64,000 bases of DNA from Bradyrhizobium cenepequi (GTDB lineage Bacteria > Pseudomonadota > Alphaproteobacteria > Rhizobiales > Xanthobacteraceae): the NCBI RefSeq assembly GCF_020329485.1, contig NZ_JAGKJI010000013.1, forward strand, positions 62,001-126,000. Direction: 5' to 3'. This document shows positions 29,000 to 42,963 of this stretch, piece by piece. Below the pieces are notes generated by a model. It had not been told where the DNA came from and did not search any database. It saw nothing but the letters and a program-made list of their open reading frames with translations. The position numbers and the translations under genes were made by a program. Numbering within the stretch: position 1 is the first letter of the stretch; every line of letters begins with the position of its first letter.

Positions 29000-31729
29000 T
29001 TACTGCTTCGGCAGTTTCGCTTTCAGTGCGTAGAGTGCCTCCAGCGCCTCGCGCGGCGACATCTCGTCGGGATGCAGTGCCTTCACTGCTTCCATCAAAA
29101 GCTCCGCTTCACTCGGCGGCGCGGCCTCTGCGGCGGCGCGTGAGGGGACGGCGAACAGCGGGAGGTCGTCGACCAAAGCGCGTGCGGTCTGGCCGCGGTC
29201 CTGCGCCTCCAGTTTCGCCAGCACCGACTTTGCGCGGCTGATCACGGCCGGCGGCAGGCCTGCGAGCTTTGCCACCTGGATGCCGTAGGAGCGATCCGCC
29301 GAGCCCGGCAGCACCTCGTGCAGGAACACGACGTTGCCCTGCCATTCCTTCACCCGCACCGTGGCATTGAACAGCCGCGGCAGTTTTGCCGACAGCGCGG
29401 TGAGCTCGTGATAGTGCGTTGCGAACAGTGTGCGGCAGCGGTTGTTCTCATGCAGATGCTCGATCGCGGCCCAGGCGATCGACAGGCCGTCGAAGGTTGC
29501 CGTGCCGCGGCCGATTTCGTCGAGGATGACCAGCGACCGTTCGCTTGCCTGGTTGAGGATCGCGGCGGTCTCGACCATCTCGACCATGAAGGTCGAGCGC
29601 CCCCGCGCCAGATCGTCAGCAGCACCGACGCGGGAGAACAGGCGGTCGATGATGCCGATCCGCGCCCGCGAGGTCGGCACATAGCTTCCGATCTGCGCCA
29701 GCAGCGCAATCAGCGCATTCTGGCGCAGGAAGGTCGACTTGCCGGCCATGTTCGGACCGGTGAGCAGCCAGATCTGTCCGGATTTCTGCGCCGGTCCTGG
29801 CGACAGATCGCAGGCATTGGCGATGAACGGCTGGCCGTTGCGCTTCAACGCCTGCTCGACCACGGGATGGCGGCCGCCTTCGATCGCAAAGCCAAGGGAA
29901 TGATCAACCTCGGGCCGCACGTAGTTCTCGTCGACTGCGAGCTTTGCCAGCGCAGTCGCGACATCGAGCAACGCAAAAGCATGCGCGGCGGCGCGCAAAT
30001 CATCGCTTGCCGCAAGCGCCATGGCGCAGAGCCGGTCGAAGATCTCGAGTTCGAGGTTGAGCGCGCGGTCTCCGGCATTGGCAATCTTGGCTTCGATCTC
30101 GCCGAGCTCCGATGTGGTGAAGCGGATCTGGCCGGCGAGCGTCTGGCGATGGATGAAAGTCGCGTTCAAGGGCGGCGTCATCAATTTGTCGCCGTGCTGC
30201 GCGGTCACCTCGACGAAATAGCCGAGCACATTGTTGTGCCGAATCTTGAGCCCCTTGACGCCGGTGTCCTCGGCATAGCGCGCCTGCATCGAAGCGACGA
30301 CGAGGCGTGAGGCGTCACGCAGGTTTCGGCTCTCGTCGAGCGCAGCCTCATAGCCCTCGCGGACAAAGCCGCCGTCGCGCTTGATGAGCGGCAATTGCTC
30401 GGCGAGGGCGCGCTCGAACTCGCGCGCCAGCTCGCGCGAAGGACGCCGCAGCGCCTCCATCATGGCCACGACTTCGGTCGGTGGCTGATCGAGCTGCGCC
30501 AGCCGCGCCAGCGCCTGATCGGCGGCGAGGACGCCGTCACGGAGGCCTGCGAGATCGCGCGGGCCGCCGCGGCCGACCGAGAGCCGAGCTAGCGCGCGGG
30601 ACATGTCGGGCGCTGCGCGCAGCACGCTACGGATATCCTCGCGCGCAGCACTATCCGCGACGAAGGCCGCGATCGCATCGAGCCGCCGCGTGATTGCGGC
30701 GCTGTCGGTGAGCGGCGCCGCGAGCCGCTGCGCCAGCAGGCGCGAGCCGGCGGCGGTCACCGTGCAATCGATCGCATCGAGCAGCGAGCCGCGGCGTTCG
30801 CCGGCGAGCGTGCGCGTCAATTCGAGATTGGCGCGGGTCGCAGGATCGATCGCCATGGTGGTGCCGACCGCCTCGCGCGCGGGCGGCGACAGCGGCGGCC
30901 GTCTCCCCACCTGCGTGCGGTCGATATAGGTGACGGCGGCCGCAGCCGCAGTCGCTTCCAGCCGCGACATCGCGGCAAGGCCGTCCATGGTCGCGACCGC
31001 GAAATAGTCGCACAGCCGCCGCTCGGCGGTGGCACCATCGAAGACGTCTCGGGTGAGCGGCGTCACCGCCGGCAATTCGCGCAAGTGTGCCCCGAACTCG
31101 ACGTCGTTGTAGAGCGCGTCGGTGACAATGGCTTCATTCGGATTGATGCGCGCCAGCGTTGCCGGCAACTCAGCCGACGAGCATTCCGTCACCATGAATT
31201 CGGAGGTCGAGATATCGATCCAGGCAAGCCCGATGCGGTCACCGCCGGACGAGCCGCGGGCGCGGGCGATCGCCAGCAGGTAGTTGTTGGTGCGGGCATC
31301 GAGCAGCGTGTCTTCGGTCAGCGTGCCCGGCGTCACCAGCCGCACGACGTCGCGCTTCACCACGCTCTTGTTGCCGCGGGCGCGCGCCGCCGCCGGATCC
31401 TCGCTCTGCTCGCACACGGCGACGCGATGTCCTGCCGCGATCAGCCGGTGCAGATAGTCCTCGGCGCGTTCCACCGGCACGCCGCACATCGGGATGTCCA
31501 TACCCTGATGCTTGCCGCGCTTGGTCAGCACGATGCCGAGCGCCTTCGAGGCGATCTCGGCGTCCTCGAAGAACAATTCGTAAAAGTCGCCCATCCGGTA
31601 GAACAGGAGCAGGCCCTGATTGGCGGCCTTGATCTCGAGGTACTGTTCCATCATCGGCGTGATGCGCGTAGGCGCCTCCGCATTCGACGTCGCCTCGGGT
31701 GGAACAGGGATTGGCTGCTGGACGGTCAT
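29000..31729 (-). CDS. mutS: DNA mismatch repair protein MutS
   Basis: 909 residues. It recognises mispaired bases and starts mismatch repair with MutL. The mismatch-recognition domain has [17 protein letters not shown], which includes the Phe-x-Glu motif. The C-terminal ATPase has Walker [11 protein letters not shown], then [20 protein letters not shown] and [16 protein letters not shown]. The start MTVQQPIPV was chosen over a longer in-frame extension of 51 codons that is unlike the family, though its ribosome site is poor. It diverges from pcaF across 199 bases in which I see nothing clear. Confidence 0.98.
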   Translation of the reverse strand: MTVQQPIPVPPEATSNAEAPTRITPMMEQYLEIKAANQGLLLFYRMGDFYELFFEDAEIASKALGIVLTKRGKHQGMDIPMCGVPVERAEDYLHRLIAAGHRVAVCEQSEDPAAARARGNKSVVKRDVVRLVTPGTLTEDTLLDARTNNYLLAIARARGSSGGDRIGLAWIDISTSEFMVTECSSAELPATLARINPNEAIVTDALYNDVEFGAHLRELPAVTPLTRDVFDGATAERRLCDYFAVATMDGLAAMSRLEATAAAAAVTYIDRTQVGRRPPLSPPAREAVGTTMAIDPATRANLELTRTLAGERRGSLLDAIDCTVTAAGSRLLAQRLAAPLTDSAAITRRLDAIAAFVADSAAREDIRSVLRAAPDMSRALARLSVGRGGPRDLAGLRDGVLAADQALARLAQLDQPPTEVVAMMEALRRPSRELAREFERALAEQLPLIKRDGGFVREGYEAALDESRNLRDASRLVVASMQARYAEDTGVKGLKIRHNNVLGYFVEVTAQHGDKLMTPPLNATFIHRQTLAGQIRFTTSELGEIEAKIANAGDRALNLELEIFDRLCAMALAASDDLRAAAHAFALLDVATALAKLAVDENYVRPEVDHSLGFAIEGGRHPVVEQALKRNGQPFIANACDLSPGPAQKSGQIWLLTGPNMAGKSTFLRQNALIALLAQIGSYVPTSRARIGIIDRLFSRVGAADDLARGRSTFMVEMVETAAILNQASERSLVILDEIGRGTATFDGLSIAWAAIEHLHENNRCRTLFATHYHELTALSAKLPRLFNATVRVKEWQGNVVFLHEVLPGSADRSYGIQVAKLAGLPPAVISRAKSVLAKLEAQDRGQTARALVDDLPLFAVPSRAAAEAAPPSEAELLMEAVKALHPDEMSPREALEALYALKAKLPKQ

Positions 31730-31928
31730 GAGGGGGCGGAAACTACAAAATTTCGTCTGCCCGTCCCACCGCTTTGCCCGAGATGGAGGGGTTTTCCACT
31801 CTCTCCACGCTGTGAGAGCGGGCGAGGGGCGCGTTCCCGTCAATTGACCTCTTGCCGGCCCGCTCCTAAAACTCGCCATCAATCCAAGCCTCTAACGCCC
31901 AAGTCCGCGGCAATCAGGGAGAGAATCG

Positions 31929-33137
31929 ATGCGTGATGTGTTTATTTGCGATGCCGTCCGGACCCCGATCGGCCGCTTCGGCGGATCCCTCGCCAAGGTG
32001 CGCACTGACGATCTCGCCGCCACCCCGATCAAGGCGCTGATGGCCAAGCATCCGAATCTCGATTGGTCGCAGGTGGATGAGGTCTTTTTCGGCTGCGCCA
32101 ACCAGGCTGGTGAAGACAACCGCAACATTGCGCGCATGGCACTGCTGCTCGCGGGCATGCCTGATACGGTTCCCGGCCAGACGCTGAACCGGCTCTGCGC
32201 CTCCGGTCTCGACGCGGTCGGCGCCGCGGGCCGCGCCATACGTGCCGGCGAGATTGATTTCGCGATCGCCGGCGGGGTCGAATCGATGACGCGGGCGCCA
32301 TTCGTGATGGGCAAGGCGGCGGAGGCATTCTCGCGCTCGGCTGAAATCTTCGACACCACCATCGGCTGGCGCTTCATCAATCCGTTGATGAAAGCGCAAT
32401 ACGGCGTCGATTCGATGCCGGAGACGGGCGAGAACGTCGCCGAGGAATTCCAGGTCTCGCGCGCCGACCAGGATGCGTTCGCGATCCGCTCGCAGCAGCG
32501 CGCGGGTGCGGCGATCGCGGCCGGCTATTTCGCCGAGGAGATCACGCCGGTCACTGCGCCGGGCGGCAAGGCGGGCCCGATTACCGTCGACAAGGATGAG
32601 CATCCGCGTCCGGAGACGACGCTGGAAGGCCTCGCCAAGCTCAAGCCAATTGTGCGCAATCCCGGCACGGTGACCGCCGGCAACGCCTCTGGCGTCAATG
32701 ACGGCGCCGCCGCCATGATCCTGGCGTCCGAGGCCGCCGTGAAGAAGCACGGGTTGACGCCGCGGGCGCGCATCCTCGGGCTTGCGTCCGCCGCGGTGCC
32801 GCCGCGCATCATGGGAATCGGCCCGGTGCCTGCGACGCGCAAATTGATGGAGCGGCTCGGCCTCAAGATCACTGATTTCGATCTGATCGAGCTCAATGAA
32901 GCCTTCGCCTCGCAAGGGATAGCCTGCCTGCGTCAGCTCGGGGTCAAGGAGGATGCCGACTTCGTGAACCCGCATGGTGGCGCGATCGCGCTCGGCCATC
33001 CCTTAGGGATGAGCGGCGCGCGGCTTGCCTTGACCGCCGTGCATGGCATGGAGAAGCGAGGCGCAAAGCTTGCCTTGGCAACCATGTGCGTCGGCGTCGG
33101 CCAGGGCGTCGCTGCAGCGATCGAGAAGTTGAACTAA
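31929..33137 (+). CDS. pcaF: 3-oxoadipyl-CoA thiolase
   Basis: 402 residues. It cleaves 3-oxoadipyl-CoA to succinyl-CoA and acetyl-CoA, the last step of the beta-ketoadipate pathway. Thiolase motifs: nucleophilic Cys in NRLCASGLDAV, GGVESMTRAPFVM, NEAFASQG, NPHGGAIALGHPLG with the catalytic His, and the second Cys in ATMCVGVGQG. FFGCANQAGEDNRNIARMAL is typical of the PcaF/PaaJ branch. GGGAG precedes the ATG. The neighbouring pcaHG favour PcaF over the phenylacetate enzyme. Confidence 0.93.
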   Translation: MRDVFICDAVRTPIGRFGGSLAKVRTDDLAATPIKALMAKHPNLDWSQVDEVFFGCANQAGEDNRNIARMALLLAGMPDTVPGQTLNRLCASGLDAVGAAGRAIRAGEIDFAIAGGVESMTRAPFVMGKAAEAFSRSAEIFDTTIGWRFINPLMKAQYGVDSMPETGENVAEEFQVSRADQDAFAIRSQQRAGAAIAAGYFAEEITPVTAPGGKAGPITVDKDEHPRPETTLEGLAKLKPIVRNPGTVTAGNASGVNDGAAAMILASEAAVKKHGLTPRARILGLASAAVPPRIMGIGPVPATRKLMERLGLKITDFDLIELNEAFASQGIACLRQLGVKEDADFVNPHGGAIALGHPLGMSGARLALTAVHGMEKRGAKLALATMCVGVGQGVAAAIEKLN

Positions 33138-33145
33138 GTGCTTGA

Positions 33146-33270
33146 CCCTCATGGTGAGGAGGCGCGAAGCGGCGTCTCCGGACGATGCTTAGCATCGCCG
33201 GGCGAACCATGAGGCCCGGACCGTGGCCTCATCCTTCGAGACGCGCGTGCCGCGCTCCTCCGGATGAGGA
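33146..33270. repeat. CCTCATGGTGAGGAGGCGCG palindromic repeat
   Basis: Two palindromic modules: CTCATGG and CCATGAG bracket the left half (33148-33212), and CCTCATCCTTCGAG with CTCCTCCGGATGAGG bracket the right half (33227-33269). They fill the pcaF-pcaH gap up to the hairpin at 33280. Confidence 0.75.
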
Positions 33271-33279
33271 GAGAGAGGT

Positions 33280-33313
33280 AACCCGGAAGAGCAAAACAGC
33301 GCTTTTCCGGGTT
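33280..33313 (+). terminator. Hairpin between pcaF and pcaH
   Basis: A 13-bp stem (33280-33292 with 33301-33313, one G-T pair, loop AAAACAGC), with arms AACCCGGAAGAGC and GCTTTTCCGGGTT. It is followed by AGTTATATCC, a weak T-tract. It probably ends or attenuates pcaF transcription before pcaHG. Confidence 0.5.
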
Positions 33314-33323
33314 AGTTATATCC

Positions 33324-33329
33324 TATAAT
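33324..33329 (+). promoter_or_regulatory. Possible -10 box upstream of pcaH
   Basis: A perfect TATAAT lies 47 bases before the pcaH ATG in AT-rich sequence unusual for this region. No good -35 box is seen; TTTTCC at 33303 is the nearest. It would give pcaHG a promoter of their own. Confidence 0.3.
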
Positions 33330-33376
33330 GATCTGGCGGAAGGCTCGCCGGCAAAGGCGCCAGGGAGGAAATCATC

Positions 33377-34081
33377 ATGACCTTGCTCTATCCGCTGCAA
33401 TCGCTTGCGGCGCATCCACCGCGGCTGTCGCCGGCCTATCGCTCGACGGTCAAGCGTGCGCCCTCGAAGCCGCTGATCCCGATGCGGCACACGCTCTCGG
33501 AACTGACCGGCCCGGTCTATGGCCACGAGACCGTACGCGAGAATGACAATGACCTCACCATCCAGCACAAGGGCGAGCCGCTCGGCGAGCGCATCATCGT
33601 GCACGGCCATGTACTCGACGAGGATGGCCGCGGTGTGCCCAGCGCGCTGGTCGAACTGTGGCAGGCCAATGCCTGCGGCCGCTACATCCATGTCGTTGAC
33701 CAGCATCCGGCGCCGCTCGATCCGAACTTCACCGGCGCCGGCCGCGTGCAGACCGATGCGAGCGGCTATTACAGGTTCATCACCATCAAGCCCGGCGCTT
33801 ACCCTTGGGGCAATCACCACAACGCCTGGCGCCCGGCCCACATCCATTTCTCGGTGTTCGGCCATTCCTTTATCTCGCGCCTGGTGACGCAGATGTATTT
33901 CCCGGGCGATCCCCTGTTTCCGTTCGATCCGATCTTCAACTCGGTGACGGACGAGAGGGCGCGGGCGCGGATGATCTCCTCGTTCGATCTGGAGAACACC
34001 CAGCCGGAATGGGCGCTGTGCTACCGTTTCAACATTGTCCTGCGCGGCAGGAACGCGACGCCGATGGAGAATAAGCAGTGA
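33377..34081 (+). CDS. pcaH: Protocatechuate 3,4-dioxygenase beta subunit
   Basis: 234 residues. It carries the non-haem Fe(III) of the enzyme that opens the protocatechuate ring to beta-carboxymuconate. Iron ligands are Tyr103 (GRYIHVV), Tyr142 (AYPWGNHHNAW), His155 and His157 (RPAHIHFS), with spacing as in the Pseudomonas enzyme. GGGAGG precedes the ATG. The stop overlaps the pcaG start by the GTGA arrangement, so subunits are translated in step. It follows pcaF in the same direction. Confidence 0.97.
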   Translation: MTLLYPLQSLAAHPPRLSPAYRSTVKRAPSKPLIPMRHTLSELTGPVYGHETVRENDNDLTIQHKGEPLGERIIVHGHVLDEDGRGVPSALVELWQANACGRYIHVVDQHPAPLDPNFTGAGRVQTDASGYYRFITIKPGAYPWGNHHNAWRPAHIHFSVFGHSFISRLVTQMYFPGDPLFPFDPIFNSVTDERARARMISSFDLENTQPEWALCYRFNIVLRGRNATPMENKQ

Positions 34082-34683
34082 GCGAGCAGCGGCCGGACGG
34101 CATCACGCCATCGCAGACGGTCGGCCCGTATTTCAAATACGGTCTGACGCCGAACGGCGAATACGCGTGGAACGACGCCTTCAGCAACAACCTCGTCACA
34201 CCGGACGTCTCCGGCGCGCGCATCCGCGTCGAGGGCGTCGTTTATGACGGCGATGGCGTGCCGGTGCCGGACTGCATGCTGGAGATCTGGCAGGCCGACG
34301 CGCAGGGCCGGTTCTCCGACCCGCAGGATGCCCGCGCGCTGCCGAACAATTCCTTCAAGGGGTTTGGCCGCATCGGCACCGACGCCAAGGGCGGCTATGC
34401 CTTCGACACCATCAAGCCGGGGCAGGTCGCCGATCCCGACGACAAGCCGCAGGCGCCGCACATCGTGCTCGCGGTGTTCGCGCGCGGCATGCTCTTGCAT
34501 CTCTACACCCGGATTTATTTCGACGACGAGGAGGCCAACGCCACCGATCCCGTGCTGGCGCTGGTGCCGGCCGATCGCCGCGCGACACTGATCGCCCAGC
34601 GCAAGGCCGGTGCGACCAATCCGAGCTACGTGCTCGACGTCCACCTGCAAGGCGACAACGAGACGGTGTTCTTCGAGGTGTGA
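34078..34683 (+). CDS. pcaG: Protocatechuate 3,4-dioxygenase alpha subunit
   Basis: 201 residues from a GTG start overlapping the pcaH stop. The alpha subunit lacks iron but shapes the active site of the alpha-beta dimer. SQTVGPYFKYGLTP, ARIRVEGVVYDGDG, MLEIWQADAQG and PHIVLAVFARGMLLHLYTR are typical of PcaG. The later pathway genes pcaB, pcaC and pcaD are not in this window, nor is a pcaQ-type regulator. Confidence 0.96.
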   Translation: MSEQRPDGITPSQTVGPYFKYGLTPNGEYAWNDAFSNNLVTPDVSGARIRVEGVVYDGDGVPVPDCMLEIWQADAQGRFSDPQDARALPNNSFKGFGRIGTDAKGGYAFDTIKPGQVADPDDKPQAPHIVLAVFARGMLLHLYTRIYFDDEEANATDPVLALVPADRRATLIAQRKAGATNPSYVLDVHLQGDNETVFFEV

Positions 34684-34707
34684 GATTGCACCGCGGCGTT
34701 CTCTCTC

Positions 34708-34794
34708 GTCATGGCCGGGCTTGACCCGGCCATCCATCTTCAATGAGTCGTTTGCGAAAATGGATGGATACGCGGGTCAAGCCCGCGTATGACA
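34708..34794. repeat. GTCATGGCCGGGCTTGACC inverted repeat
   Basis: Outer arms GTCATG and CATCCATC/GATGGATG enclose two strong hairpins: GGCCGGGCTTGACCCGGCC (34713-34731) and CGCGGGTCAAGCCCGCG (34771-34787). It fills the convergent pcaG-cbbR gap and could terminate transcription from both sides. Confidence 0.8.
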
Positions 34795-34814
34795 GCGCCT
34801 GTTGCGCGGCTGCC

Positions 34815-35741
34815 TCACCGCACATTCGGCAAATAGCGCGATCCCTCCTTTCCCAGGAAATCCAGCATTGCCTGCGCCGGCGGCAGCAGGATCTTGTCGG
34901 CGCGGCGGATCGCGTGCCATTGGCGCATCACCGGCAGGCCTGCGACTTTGAGCATCACCAGCCGGCGTTCCTCCAATTCGTGGAACACCGTGTGCTGGGA
35001 GATGAAGGCGATGCCGAGCCCGGCCATCACGGCCTGCTTGATGGTCTCGTTGCTGTCCATGGCCATACCGACCATCGGCTCGATCCGGTGGTTCTGAAAG
35101 AACTGCTCCATCAGCATCCGCGTGCCGGAGCCATTCTCTCGGGTAATGAAGGTCTCGCCAGCGAGGTCGGCAGCGGCGACGCGCTTCTTTCCATTGAGCC
35201 GATGATCGGCGGCGGCGATGATCACATGCGGATGCCTGCCCAGCGGGCGCATCTCGACCTCGATGTCCGCTGGCGGCTGCCCCATCACGGCGATATCGAG
35301 ATCGTAGCCGCGCAGCGCGTCGCGGATATCCTCGCGGTTGCCGATCCTGAGCGTCACGTCGATTTTCGGGAAGCGCTGCGAGAATGCCGCGATCGCGAAC
35401 GGCACGAAATATTTCGCGGTGCTAACCGCGCCCATCGCGACGCGTCCGCCGCTCTTGCCCGCGATCATGTCGAGCGACTGTTCGCAGTCGGCGAGCGCCG
35501 ATTCGATGCGCTCGACCAGCGCGAGAACGGTGCGGCCGGCGTCGGTCAGCGCCATGCCGTCGCCGGTGCGCTGGATCAGCGGCAGGCCGGCGAGCTCCTG
35601 CAGATTGCGAAGCTGCAGGGTGACCGCCGGCTGGGTGAGGTTGAGCCGGTTCGCCGCGCCCGTGATCGAGCCCGCTGCGTGCACGAAAGCCAGCGCACGG
35701 AGCTGACGAATGGTGAGGTCGCGCGAGAAATGTCCCGGCAT
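34815..35741 (-). CDS. cbbR: LysR-type regulator of the Calvin cycle operon
   Basis: 308 residues. The N-terminal winged helix-turn-helix (about residues 7-65) has LRALAFVHAAGSITGAANRL and LTQPAVTLQLRNLQ. The effector domain shows STAKYFVPFAIAAFSQRFP and ENGSGTRMLMEQFF, typical of CbbR. Homologues activate cbb genes in response to metabolites of autotrophic growth. The start was set at 35741 because GGAGG lies 5 bases upstream; two earlier in-frame ATGs have no such site. It is transcribed away from cbbF, sharing a 136-base control region. Confidence 0.93.
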   Translation of the reverse strand: MPGHFSRDLTIRQLRALAFVHAAGSITGAANRLNLTQPAVTLQLRNLQELAGLPLIQRTGDGMALTDAGRTVLALVERIESALADCEQSLDMIAGKSGGRVAMGAVSTAKYFVPFAIAAFSQRFPKIDVTLRIGNREDIRDALRGYDLDIAVMGQPPADIEVEMRPLGRHPHVIIAAADHRLNGKKRVAAADLAGETFITRENGSGTRMLMEQFFQNHRIEPMVGMAMDSNETIKQAVMAGLGIAFISQHTVFHELEERRLVMLKVAGLPVMRQWHAIRRADKILLPPAQAMLDFLGKEGSRYLPNVR

Positions 35742-35761
35742 TGGCGCCTCCATAAGAAATA

Positions 35762-35800
35762 CTTCGGTCACACTTAAGATATTAAAATTTCACTAATCCG
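35762..35800. promoter_or_regulatory. Probable CbbR-binding region between cbbR and cbbF
   Basis: The 136-base divergent gap contains an AT-rich block at 35772-35796, with TTAAGATATTAAA and TTAAAATTTCACTAA. These are compatible with the loose T-N-A repeats bound by CbbR proteins. Placement relies on context; exact sites were not resolved. Confidence 0.45.
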
Positions 35801-35877
35801 GCAATTCGCGCGTTGATAGTGGCGACAGCGACTCCAGCCCGGAGCCGCGTCAAGCAAGGCCCCGTCGAGAGGGCAGG

Positions 35878-36933
35878 GTGAATGGGAGAGCGGCCTTGGA
35901 TCATCTTCCTGCATTGCATGCCTATCTCGACGACCCCGCGCGTCAGGACACCGTCCGCGCCGCAGCCGTCGCGGTCGTCGAAGCGCTCGCCGCAGCCGCG
36001 ATCGAACTTGCAGGCATCATCGCCTCGGGGCCGCTGGTCGGCATCACCGGCCGGGATGGCGCGGTCAATCCCGACGGCGACATCCAAAGGGACATCGATG
36101 TTGTCGCAGATCAGCTGATGCGCGATGCACTGCGCACCGCGCCGGTCGCCGCCGTGCTCTCCGAGGAAGTAGAGCTGCCGGAGACGCTCGATGGCGAGGC
36201 GCCGCTCTGTGTCGCGATCGATCCGCTCGACGGTTCGGCCAATCTCCAGAACAACATCTCGATCGGCACCATCTTTTCGATCCGGCCCAAGGCGCGCGAC
36301 ATCCTGTCGACCTTCTTCGAACCCGGCACTGCGCAGATCGCTGCGGGCTTTTTCATCTATGGTCCGCAAACCGTGCTGGTGCTGGCGTTGGACCGGCGTG
36401 TCGATATCTTCACGCTGTATCCCCCGAGGCGCGAATTCGTGCTGACCAGGCGCGGCGTCCGGATTCCGCCTGACACGCCAGAGTTCGCCATCAACGCCTC
36501 CAACCGCCGGCACTGGAGCGGCGCGGTGCGCGGCTACATCGATGAATGCCTTGCTGGCGCCAATGGCGAGCGCGGCCGCGATTTCAACATGCGCTGGATC
36601 GGCTCGCTGGTGGCCGAAGCCTACCGCATCCTGGTCCGCGGCGGCGTGTTCCTCTATCCAGCCGATGCGCGCCCAGGCTACCGCGAGGGCCGCTTGCGCC
36701 TGCTCTATGAGGCCCATCCGATGGCGCTGATCATGGAATGTGCTGATGGCGCTGCCTCCAGCGGGCGAGCGCGCATCCTCGAGCTTTCGGCACGGACGCC
36801 GCACCAGCGGGTGCCCCTGATCATGGGATCGCCGCGCACGGTGCGCGACATCGATATCATCCATCAGGCGGTTGAGCCGCTGTTCGAAAATGCTGACGCG
36901 CCGCTCTTTGCGCGCCGCGGCCTGTTCCGCTGA
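35878..36933 (+). CDS. cbbF: Fructose-1,6-bisphosphatase, class I (Calvin cycle)
   Basis: 351 residues. It removes phosphate from fructose-1,6-bisphosphate (and often sedoheptulose bisphosphate) to regenerate the CO2 acceptor. Metal-binding motifs are SEEVE at about 95-99 and DPLDGSANL at 116-124; FNMRWIGSLVAEAYRIL and YREGRLRLLYEAHPMA follow. The first codon is GTG with AGAGGGCAGG before it; a TTG 6 codons later with GGGAGAG is an alternative. First gene of the cbb operon, divergent from cbbR and 11 bases before cbbP. Confidence 0.96.
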   Translation: MNGRAALDHLPALHAYLDDPARQDTVRAAAVAVVEALAAAAIELAGIIASGPLVGITGRDGAVNPDGDIQRDIDVVADQLMRDALRTAPVAAVLSEEVELPETLDGEAPLCVAIDPLDGSANLQNNISIGTIFSIRPKARDILSTFFEPGTAQIAAGFFIYGPQTVLVLALDRRVDIFTLYPPRREFVLTRRGVRIPPDTPEFAINASNRRHWSGAVRGYIDECLAGANGERGRDFNMRWIGSLVAEAYRILVRGGVFLYPADARPGYREGRLRLLYEAHPMALIMECADGAASSGRARILELSARTPHQRVPLIMGSPRTVRDIDIIHQAVEPLFENADAPLFARRGLFR

Positions 36934-36944
36934 GGAGGCACGTC

Positions 36945-37816
36945 ATGTCGCGCTGGCACCCTATCATCTCGATCACTGGCTCTTCAGGAGCCGGCACGAC
37001 GTCGGTCAAGAAGACGTTCGAGAACATCTTCCGCCGCGAGAACGTTGTCGCGGCCTATATCGAGGGCGATGCCTTTCATCGCTACGATCGCGCGGAAATG
37101 CGTCAGAAGATGCTGGAGGAGGCGGAGCGCGGCAACAAGCATTTCAGTCATTTCAGCCCCGAAACCAATTTGTTCGAGGAACTGGAGAAACTGTTCCGTG
37201 ACTACAGCGAGTCCGGCACCGGAACGACGCGTCATTACATCCACGACGCTGAGGAAGCGAAGCTTTACGACGCCCAGCCCGGCACCTTCACCCAATGGGA
37301 GCCGCTGCAGGAAAGTTCGGATCTGCTGTTCTATGAGGGTCTGCATGGCGCCGTCGTCACTGATAAAGTGAACGTGGCGCAATACGCCGACCTCAAGATC
37401 GGCGTCGTTCCCGTCATCAATCTGGAGTGGATCCAGAAGCTGCATCGCGATCGCAGCCATCGCGGCTACTCCAAGGAAGCCGTGACCGACACGATCCTGC
37501 GCCGCATGCCGGATTACGTGAACTACATCTGCCCGCAGTTCTCCGAAACCGACATCAACTTCCAGCGCGTGCCGACGGTCGACACGTCGAATCCGTTCAT
37601 CGCGCGCTGGATCCCGACGCCGGACGAATCGATGGTCGTGATCCGGCTGAAGAATCCGCGCGGCATCGATTTCCCCTATCTGCTTTCGATGATCCCGCAC
37701 AGCTTCATGTCGCGCGCCAATTCGATCGTGATCCACGGCGCCAAGCTCGATCTGGCGATGCAGCTCATCCTCACCCCGCTGATCCTGCAACTGATGGAAC
37801 GAAAGAGGCGAACGAT

Positions 37817-37820
<4 letters not shown>
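36945..37820 (+). CDS. cbbP: Phosphoribulokinase
   Basis: 291 residues, the bacterial form. It makes ribulose-1,5-bisphosphate from ribulose-5-phosphate and ATP, a reaction specific to the Calvin cycle. The nucleotide loop [12 protein letters not shown] is at residues 12-23. [10 protein letters not shown] and FYEGLHGAV hold catalytic and substrate residues. GAGGCACGTC precedes the ATG. The stop overlaps the cbbT start (ATGA). Confidence 0.98.
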
Positions 37821-39841
<2,021 letters not shown>

Positions 39842-39843
39842 GC

Positions 39844-42418
<2,575 letters not shown>

Positions 42419-42430
42419 AAGGAGCACATC

Positions 42431-42856
42431 ATGCGCATAACCCAGGGCTGCTTCTCCTTCCTGCCCGATCTCACCGACGAGCAGATCACCGCGCAGGTCC
42501 AATACTGCCTGGACAAAGGCTGGGCCGTTAACATCGAGTTCACCGACGATCCGCATCCGCGCAACACTTATTGGGAGATGTGGGGCCTGCCGATGTTCGA
42601 CCTGCCCGACGCCGCCGGCATCATGCGGGAGCTCGCCGAATGCCGGCGCGTCTATGGCGATCGTTATATTCGGATATCCGGCTTCGATTCGAGCCACGGA
42701 TGGGAGTCCGTGCGCATCTCCTTCATCGTCAATCGCCCCAAGGACGAGCCCGGCTTCCGCCTCGACCGGCAGGAAGCCGTCGGCCGCAACCTCCGCTACT
42801 CGACGCACGCTTATGCGGTGGAGCGGCCTGAAGGCGAGCGCTACGCTGATCGTTAA
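42431..42856 (+). CDS. cbbS: Ribulose-1,5-bisphosphate carboxylase small subunit
   Basis: 141 residues, the longer red-type small subunit that caps the L8 core. It starts [19 protein letters not shown], with the form IC/ID signature [28 protein letters not shown] and the C-terminal extension (about 110-141) that forms the beta-barrel in red-type enzymes are visible. GAAAGGAG lies before the ATG, 12 bases after cbbL. Confidence 0.98.
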   Translation: MRITQGCFSFLPDLTDEQITAQVQYCLDKGWAVNIEFTDDPHPRNTYWEMWGLPMFDLPDAAGIMRELAECRRVYGDRYIRISGFDSSHGWESVRISFIVNRPKDEPGFRLDRQEAVGRNLRYSTHAYAVERPEGERYADR

Positions 42857-42915
42857 CCGCGTCCGGTCGAAGCCAGGCGGATGGCTCCCTCGGCCGACCT
42901 GGTCCGGATGCACTT

Positions 42916-42948
42916 CTCCGTCGTCGCTATCGCGGCGACGGAGCTTTT
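42916..42948 (+). terminator. Hairpin with T-tract between cbbS and cbbX
   Basis: A 12-bp stem (42916-42927 with 42932-42943, one T-G pair, loop TATC), arms CTCCGTCGTCGC and GCGGCGACGGAG, followed by CTTTT. It resembles a weak intrinsic terminator. It would let most transcripts end after RuBisCO and only some continue to cbbX, or it may protect the cbbLS message. Confidence 0.6.
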
Positions 42949-42963
42949 CGATACGAGAGGACA

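Noticed and set aside
29318-30310. 330-codon plus-strand open frame inside mutS
   Set aside because: MutS on the other strand is certain and full length; this frame has no start signal or homology.
37427-37816. N-terminal extension of cbbT into cbbP
   Set aside because: The extra 130 residues are cbbP read in another frame; the ATGA overlap and [12 protein letters not shown] start fit transketolase.
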